A stretch of DNA of 64,000 nucleotides from assembly GCF_002900095.1 (NCBI RefSeq), contig NZ_LLKN01000003.1, forward strand, positions 62,001-126,000, written 5' to 3'. The notes under the pieces were generated by a model that saw nothing but the letters and a program-made list of their open reading frames with translations, searched no databases and was not told the DNA's origin. The DNA is from Salegentibacter mishustinae (GTDB lineage: Bacteria > Bacteroidota > Bacteroidia > Flavobacteriales > Flavobacteriaceae). Every line of letters begins with the position of its first letter. The first letter of the stretch is position 1. A program made the translations under genes and the position numbers. Below are positions 60,097-64,000 of the stretch, piece after piece.

Positions 60097-62505
60097 ATGA
60101 AGAGAAGAATTAACAAAGTAGCAGTAATCGGCTCCGGAATTATGGGGAGCGGTATTGCCTGCCACTTCGCCAATATTGGCGTAGAGGTTCTCTTGCTGGA
60201 TATTGTCCCGCGGGAACTCAACGAGAAAGAAAAGAAAAAAGGTCTCACTTTAGAAGACAAACAAGTAAGAGACCGCCTGGTAAACGAATCTTTGCAAGCT
60301 TCTTTAAAATCTAAGCCCTCTCCTATTTACCATAAAGATTTTGCCAATCGCATAGAAACCGGAAATATGGAAGATGATATTTCTAAAGTTTCTGAAGCCG
60401 ATTGGATTATTGAAGTAGTAGTAGAACGCCTCGATATTAAGCAACAGGTGTTTGAAAAACTGGAAAAACATCGCAAAAAAGGAACACTTATAACTTCAAA
60501 TACTTCGGGAATTCCTATTCAGCAAATGAATGAAGGACGAAGCGAAGATTTTCAGCAACATTTCTGCGGAACACACTTCTTTAACCCACCGCGTTACCTG
60601 AAATTATTTGAAATTATCCCGGGACCAGACACGAAACCGGAAGTTCTTGAGTTTCTTAACGAATATGGCGAAAAATACCTTGGTAAGAAATCGGTATTAG
60701 CGAAAGACACTCCGGCTTTTATTGGAAACAGAATTGGTATTTTCAGCATTATGAGCCTTTTCCATATGGTTAAAGATATGGATATGACCATTGAGGAAGT
60801 AGACAAACTTACCGGGCCGGTAATTGGTCGCCAGAAATCGGCGACTTTCCGTACTGTAGATGTCGTTGGTTTAGATACTTTGGTACACGTAGCCAACGGG
60901 CTTCATAAAGGTGTTCCAAACGATGAAACCAACGAACTTTTTGCACTACCAGATTTTATCCAGACGATGATGGATAACGAATGGTTGGGGAGCAAAACCA
61001 ATAATACCGGATTTTACAAAAAAGTAAAGAAAGAAGATGGCTCCAGTGAGATCAAGTCTTTAGACTTAGATAAAATGGAATATCGGGATAGAAAAAGCGC
61101 GAAATTCGATGTGCTGGAACAAACTAAAACTATAGATAAACTTGAAGACCGTTACGAAGTTCTAGTAGGTGATAAAGGGAAAGCCGGTGAATTTTACCGT
61201 AAGAACTTTGCAGCTTTATTCGCTTATGTTTCTAATAGAATTCCAGAAATTTCAGACGAACTTTATAAAATCGATGATGGTGTAAAAGCCGGATTTGGTT
61301 GGGAGCACGGCCCATTTCAAATGTGGGATGCCCTTGGAGTAAAGAAAGGTGTTGAAATGATGAAAGCCGAAGGTAAAGAACCGGCGGCCTGGGTGAACGA
61401 GATGTTGGAAAATGGTAAAGATTCTTTTTACACAGTAAAAGAAGGCAACACCTATTATTACGATATTCAGAAAAAAGACTACACGAAAATTCCTGGTCAG
61501 GATGCGTTTATCATTTTAGATAATATTCGTGAATCAAAAGAAGTTTTCAGCAACAGCGGGGTTGTGGTTGAAGATCTTGGCGATGGAATATTGAATGTAG
61601 AATTCCGAAGTAAAATGAATGCCATTGGTGGTGATGTTCTAGACGGCATCAATAAAGCCATAGATATGGCTGAAAAAGATTACCAAGGATTAGTAATTGC
61701 GAATAACGGAAAGAACTTTTCTGTAGGTGCAAACATTGGGATGATCTTTATGATGGCCGTAGAGCAGGAATATGAAGAGCTTAATATGGCGATTAAATAT
61801 TTCCAGGATACGATGATGCGCATGCGCTACTCTTCTATCCCAACTGTAGCTGCACCTCACTCGATGACTTTAGGTGGTGGATGTGAACTTTCACTTCACG
61901 CCGATAAAGTTGTGGCCGCAGCCGAAACTTATATGGGTCTTGTTGAATTTGGCGTTGGGGTAATTCCTGGCGGCGGTGGTTCTAAAGAAATGACCCTTCG
62001 CGCTGCTGATACTTTTGAAAAAGACGATGTAGAATTAAATAGATTAAGAGAGCATTTCTTAACTATTGGAATGGCAAAAGTATCTACCTCTGCACACGAA
62101 GCATTTGATTTAAATCTTCTTCAAAAAGGAAAAGATATCGTAGTGGTAAATCAGGAAAGACAACTCACTATCGCTAAGAAACACGCTTTATTGATGGCTG
62201 AGAATGGATATACCAAACCAATTGCTCGAAAAGATATTAAAGTTCTTGGAAAACAAGCTTTAGGAGCTTTCTTAGTAGGAACCGATCAAATGAATGCCGG
62301 TAAATATATTAGTGACCACGATAAAAAGATAGCTAATAAACTAGCCTATGTGATGGCCGGTGGTGATCTATCTGAACCACAAATGGTAAGCGAACAATAC
62401 TTGTTAGATCTGGAAAGAGAAGCTTTCCTTTCCCTAACAGGAGAACGCAAAACCCTGGAAAGACTTCAGCATATGTTGAAGAAAGGGAAACCGCTTCGTA
62501 ACTAA
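60097..62505 (+). CDS. fadN: FadN-type 3-hydroxyacyl-CoA dehydrogenase/enoyl-CoA hydratase
   Basis: A bifunctional enzyme of 802 residues. The 3-hydroxyacyl-CoA dehydrogenase part is N-terminal, with NAD loop G-S-G-I-M-G-S-G at about 10-17 and G-T-H-F-F-N-P-P-R around 157-165; the enoyl-CoA hydratase part is C-terminal, with V-G-A-N-I-G-M and G-L-V-E-F-G-V-G-V-I-P-G-G-G-G. This order is the reverse of E. coli FadB and matches Bacillus FadN. It carries out the hydration and dehydrogenation steps of beta-oxidation. It lies 82 bases after the MarR gene; a four-helix-bundle gene separates it from fadA. Confidence 0.92.
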   Translation: MKRRINKVAVIGSGIMGSGIACHFANIGVEVLLLDIVPRELNEKEKKKGLTLEDKQVRDRLVNESLQASLKSKPSPIYHKDFANRIETGNMEDDISKVSEADWIIEVVVERLDIKQQVFEKLEKHRKKGTLITSNTSGIPIQQMNEGRSEDFQQHFCGTHFFNPPRYLKLFEIIPGPDTKPEVLEFLNEYGEKYLGKKSVLAKDTPAFIGNRIGIFSIMSLFHMVKDMDMTIEEVDKLTGPVIGRQKSATFRTVDVVGLDTLVHVANGLHKGVPNDETNELFALPDFIQTMMDNEWLGSKTNNTGFYKKVKKEDGSSEIKSLDLDKMEYRDRKSAKFDVLEQTKTIDKLEDRYEVLVGDKGKAGEFYRKNFAALFAYVSNRIPEISDELYKIDDGVKAGFGWEHGPFQMWDALGVKKGVEMMKAEGKEPAAWVNEMLENGKDSFYTVKEGNTYYYDIQKKDYTKIPGQDAFIILDNIRESKEVFSNSGVVVEDLGDGILNVEFRSKMNAIGGDVLDGINKAIDMAEKDYQGLVIANNGKNFSVGANIGMIFMMAVEQEYEELNMAIKYFQDTMMRMRYSSIPTVAAPHSMTLGGGCELSLHADKVVAAAETYMGLVEFGVGVIPGGGGSKEMTLRAADTFEKDDVELNRLREHFLTIGMAKVSTSAHEAFDLNLLQKGKDIVVVNQERQLTIAKKHALLMAENGYTKPIARKDIKVLGKQALGAFLVGTDQMNAGKYISDHDKKIANKLAYVMAGGDLSEPQMVSEQYLLDLEREAFLSLTGERKTLERLQHMLKKGKPLRN

Positions 62506-62513
62506 ATAGTATA

Positions 62514-62928
62514 GTGTATAATGTAGATTGTATACTGTAATCCAAAGATGCTATGAATTATTTTAAAGAGTTAAAAGTTTGGCAAAAAGCTATCGATTTG
62601 GTCACTGAGATTTATACAAAAAGTCAGGAGTTTCCAAAAGAAGAGCTTTACGGATTGACTTCTCAGATTAGAAGATCTGCAGTTTCAATTCCTTCAAACA
62701 TAGCAGAAGGTTGCGGCAGAAAAACTAATAAGGATTTTGTTAACTTCTTGGGAATATCTCTTGGATCGGCATTCGAATTAGAAACGCAGTTGATAATTGC
62801 AAAAAATTTAAATTTTATGAATTCAGATGATTTTAAAATTCTAGAAAATGAAATTCATCATATTCAGAATATGATTATCAAATTACAATCAACATTATAA
62901 CTAGATAATTTCAATATACATTATACAA
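62514..62928. mobile_element. Inverted-repeat-flanked cassette carrying a four-helix-bundle gene
   Basis: The left end GTGTATAATGTAGATTG (62514-62530) and right end CAATATACATTATACAA (62912-62928) are inverted repeats matching at 15 of 17 positions. They enclose only the four-helix-bundle ORF and short flanks, and interrupt the fadN-fadA pair. No transposase is inside, so mobility would need to be supplied in trans. This is inference from the repeats, the foreign-looking content and the split operon. Confidence 0.5.
62553..62900 (+). CDS. Four-helix bundle protein (23S rRNA intervening-sequence type)
   Basis: A 115-residue protein with the diagnostic segment L-T-S-Q-I-R-R-S-A-V-S-I-P-S-N-I-A-E-G at about 36-54, identifying the TIGR02436 four-helix bundle family first described inside 23S rRNA intervening sequences and also called S23. 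Its function is unknown; members form pentamers and may bind nucleic acid. It sits between fadN and fadA on the operon strand, unrelated to beta-oxidation, inside a pair of inverted repeats. Starts at ATG 62553, 47 bases after the fadN stop. Confidence 0.93.
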   Translation: MNYFKELKVWQKAIDLVTEIYTKSQEFPKEELYGLTSQIRRSAVSIPSNIAEGCGRKTNKDFVNFLGISLGSAFELETQLIIAKNLNFMNSDDFKILENEIHHIQNMIIKLQSTL

Positions 62929-62941
62929 AATACAATATACA

Positions 62942-64000
62942 ATGAATAAGACAGCATACATAGTAAAAGCATACAGAACGGCTGTGGGGAAAGCTCCCCG
63001 TGGTGTGTTCAGGTTTAAGCGTCCAGATGATCTGGCTGCCGAAACCATAGAATATATGATGAAGCAATTACCCGATTTTGATAAAACCAGGATCGATGAT
63101 GTAATTGTAGGGAATGCGATGCCAGAAGCAGAGCAAGGCCTTAACGTGGGACGTTTAATCTCATTAATGAGTTTAGACACCGATAAGGTTCCCGGGATGA
63201 CGGTTAACCGTTATTGCGCTTCAGGACTAGAAACCATTGCGATTGCTTCAGCAAAAATCCAAAGTGGAATGGCCGATTGCATTATTGCGGGTGGAGCAGA
63301 AAGTATGAGCTATATCCCAATGGGCGGTTACAAACCGGTTCCTAATTACAATGCAGCCAAAGAAGGCCATGAAGACTATTACTGGGGAATGGGTCTTACA
63401 GCAGAAGCCGTAGCTGAGAAGTACAAAGTTTCACGTGAAGATCAGGATGAATTTGCTTTCAATTCTCATCAAAAAGCTCTAAAAGCGCAAAAGGAAGACC
63501 GTTTTCAGGACCAGATCGCGCCAATAGATGTTGAAGAAACATTTGTGAATAAAGACGGTAAGAAACAAACTAAAACCTATACTGTGAACAAAGATGAAGG
63601 TCCACGTGCCGATACTTCTAAGGAAGTATTAGGAAAACTAAGACCTGTGTTTGCCGAAGGCGGGAGCGTAACTGCGGGGAACTCATCACAAATGAGTGAT
63701 GGTGCTGCCTTTGTAATGGTGATGAGTGAAGAAATGGTAAAAGAATTTAATCTTGAACCAATCGCCAGAATGGTAAGCTACGCACCGGTAGGTATAGATC
63801 CTAAAATTATGGGTATAGGACCAGTTCACGCAATTCCAAAAGCTTTAAAACAAGCTGGGTTAAAGCAGGATGATATGCAACTTATAGAACTTAACGAAGC
63901 CTTTGCTTCACAATCTCTTGCGGTGATCAGAGAACTTGGCTTAAATCCCGAAACCTTAAATCCAAATGGAGGTGCTATTTCAATGGGGCACCCGCTGGGC
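62942..64000 (+). CDS. fadA: Acetyl-CoA C-acyltransferase (thiolase) FadA, cut by window end
   Basis: A thiolase open to the right edge after about 353 residues. The acyl-enzyme Cys92 is in V-N-R-Y-C-A-S-G-L, and the later G-G-A-E-S-M-S, A-G-N-S-S-Q-M-S-D-G-A, N-E-A-F-A and G-G-A-I-S-M-G-H-P-L-G motifs are present; the final Cys/His segment lies outside the window. It cleaves 3-ketoacyl-CoA in the last step of beta-oxidation. Its ATG lies only 13 bases after the right inverted repeat of the upstream cassette, so its original leader has been replaced or shortened. Confidence 0.93.
   Translation, partial: MNKTAYIVKAYRTAVGKAPRGVFRFKRPDDLAAETIEYMMKQLPDFDKTRIDDVIVGNAMPEAEQGLNVGRLISLMSLDTDKVPGMTVNRYCASGLETIAIASAKIQSGMADCIIAGGAESMSYIPMGGYKPVPNYNAAKEGHEDYYWGMGLTAEAVAEKYKVSREDQDEFAFNSHQKALKAQKEDRFQDQIAPIDVEETFVNKDGKKQTKTYTVNKDEGPRADTSKEVLGKLRPVFAEGGSVTAGNSSQMSDGAAFVMVMSEEMVKEFNLEPIARMVSYAPVGIDPKIMGIGPVHAIPKALKQAGLKQDDMQLIELNEAFASQSLAVIRELGLNPETLNPNGGAISMGHPLG

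Noticed and set aside
1-64000. tRNA, rRNA, CRISPR arrays, prophage or insertion sequences
   Set aside because: I read all gaps between genes for clover-leaf ends, spaced direct repeats and transposase motifs and found none.

Overview
The window is AT-rich DNA from a member of the Flavobacteriaceae, most likely close to the Gramella/Salegentibacter/Zunongwangia group. This assignment rests on protein character and gene order, not on a database search. Supporting signs are TAnnTTTG-type promoter boxes, no Shine-Dalgarno sequences, families typical of Bacteroidetes (DUF4199, DUF4442, DUF2807/GIN, UMF1 transporters), and lipoproteins with a Cys about 16-22 residues from the start. Nearly all of it is ordinary chromosomal core. 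I saw no prophage, insertion sequence, CRISPR array, rRNA or tRNA.

Layout. 1-6.5 kb: an RDD membrane protein diverges from a tightly overlapping operon of SpoIIM, a membrane protein, DUF4129, DUF4350, a MoxR ATPase and DUF58. 6.7-9.9 kb: a DUF2141 protein, OxyR with both redox cysteines, a 65-residue conserved protein, and an AIM24-like/DUF4442 pair. 10-14 kb: an envelope-stress-like operon (DUF4870, PadR regulator, PspC protein and a coupled 47-residue ORF), then a GIN-domain lipoprotein and a small charged lipoprotein. 14-21.6 kb: an esterase, pirin, HemG, ribosomal protein S1, cytidylate kinase and Lon. 21.8-24.8 kb: an ECF sigma factor, a membrane protein resembling an anti-sigma factor, and two beta-repeat surface proteins. 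24.9-36.3 kb: a UMF1 transporter, M48 protease, hydrolase, two MsrB enzymes, a collagen-like lipoprotein, LpdA, a Dph6-like enzyme, AroQ, two outer-membrane barrels, XerD and an aldo/keto reductase.

36.5-43 kb: RNase Y, a probable 6S RNA, ZapA with a coiled-coil partner, an M23 peptidase, a GlmU-like protein and type B L31. 43-48 kb: a glycosyltransferase, a phosphosugar mutase and an MsbA-like exporter. 48.5-50.1 kb: a second ECF sigma operon with a duplicated-motif membrane protein and a small helical exported protein. 50-57.4 kb: a BNR/Ycf48-like lipoprotein, an RsmB-type methyltransferase, a lamin-tail lipoprotein and PurL. 57.6-64 kb: fatty-acid degradation, with an acyl-CoA ligase, then MarR regulator, FadN-type bifunctional enzyme and FadA thiolase (cut by the window end).

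The points most worth a second look are: a four-helix-bundle gene flanked by inverted repeats, inserted between fadN and fadA; two multi-stem intergenic repeats sitting inside the loops of terminator-like hairpins; the zapA-6S-rny arrangement; a transcript-like hairpin plus repeated 11-mers in a divergent promoter region; and palindromes that fit operators for MarR and OxyR.
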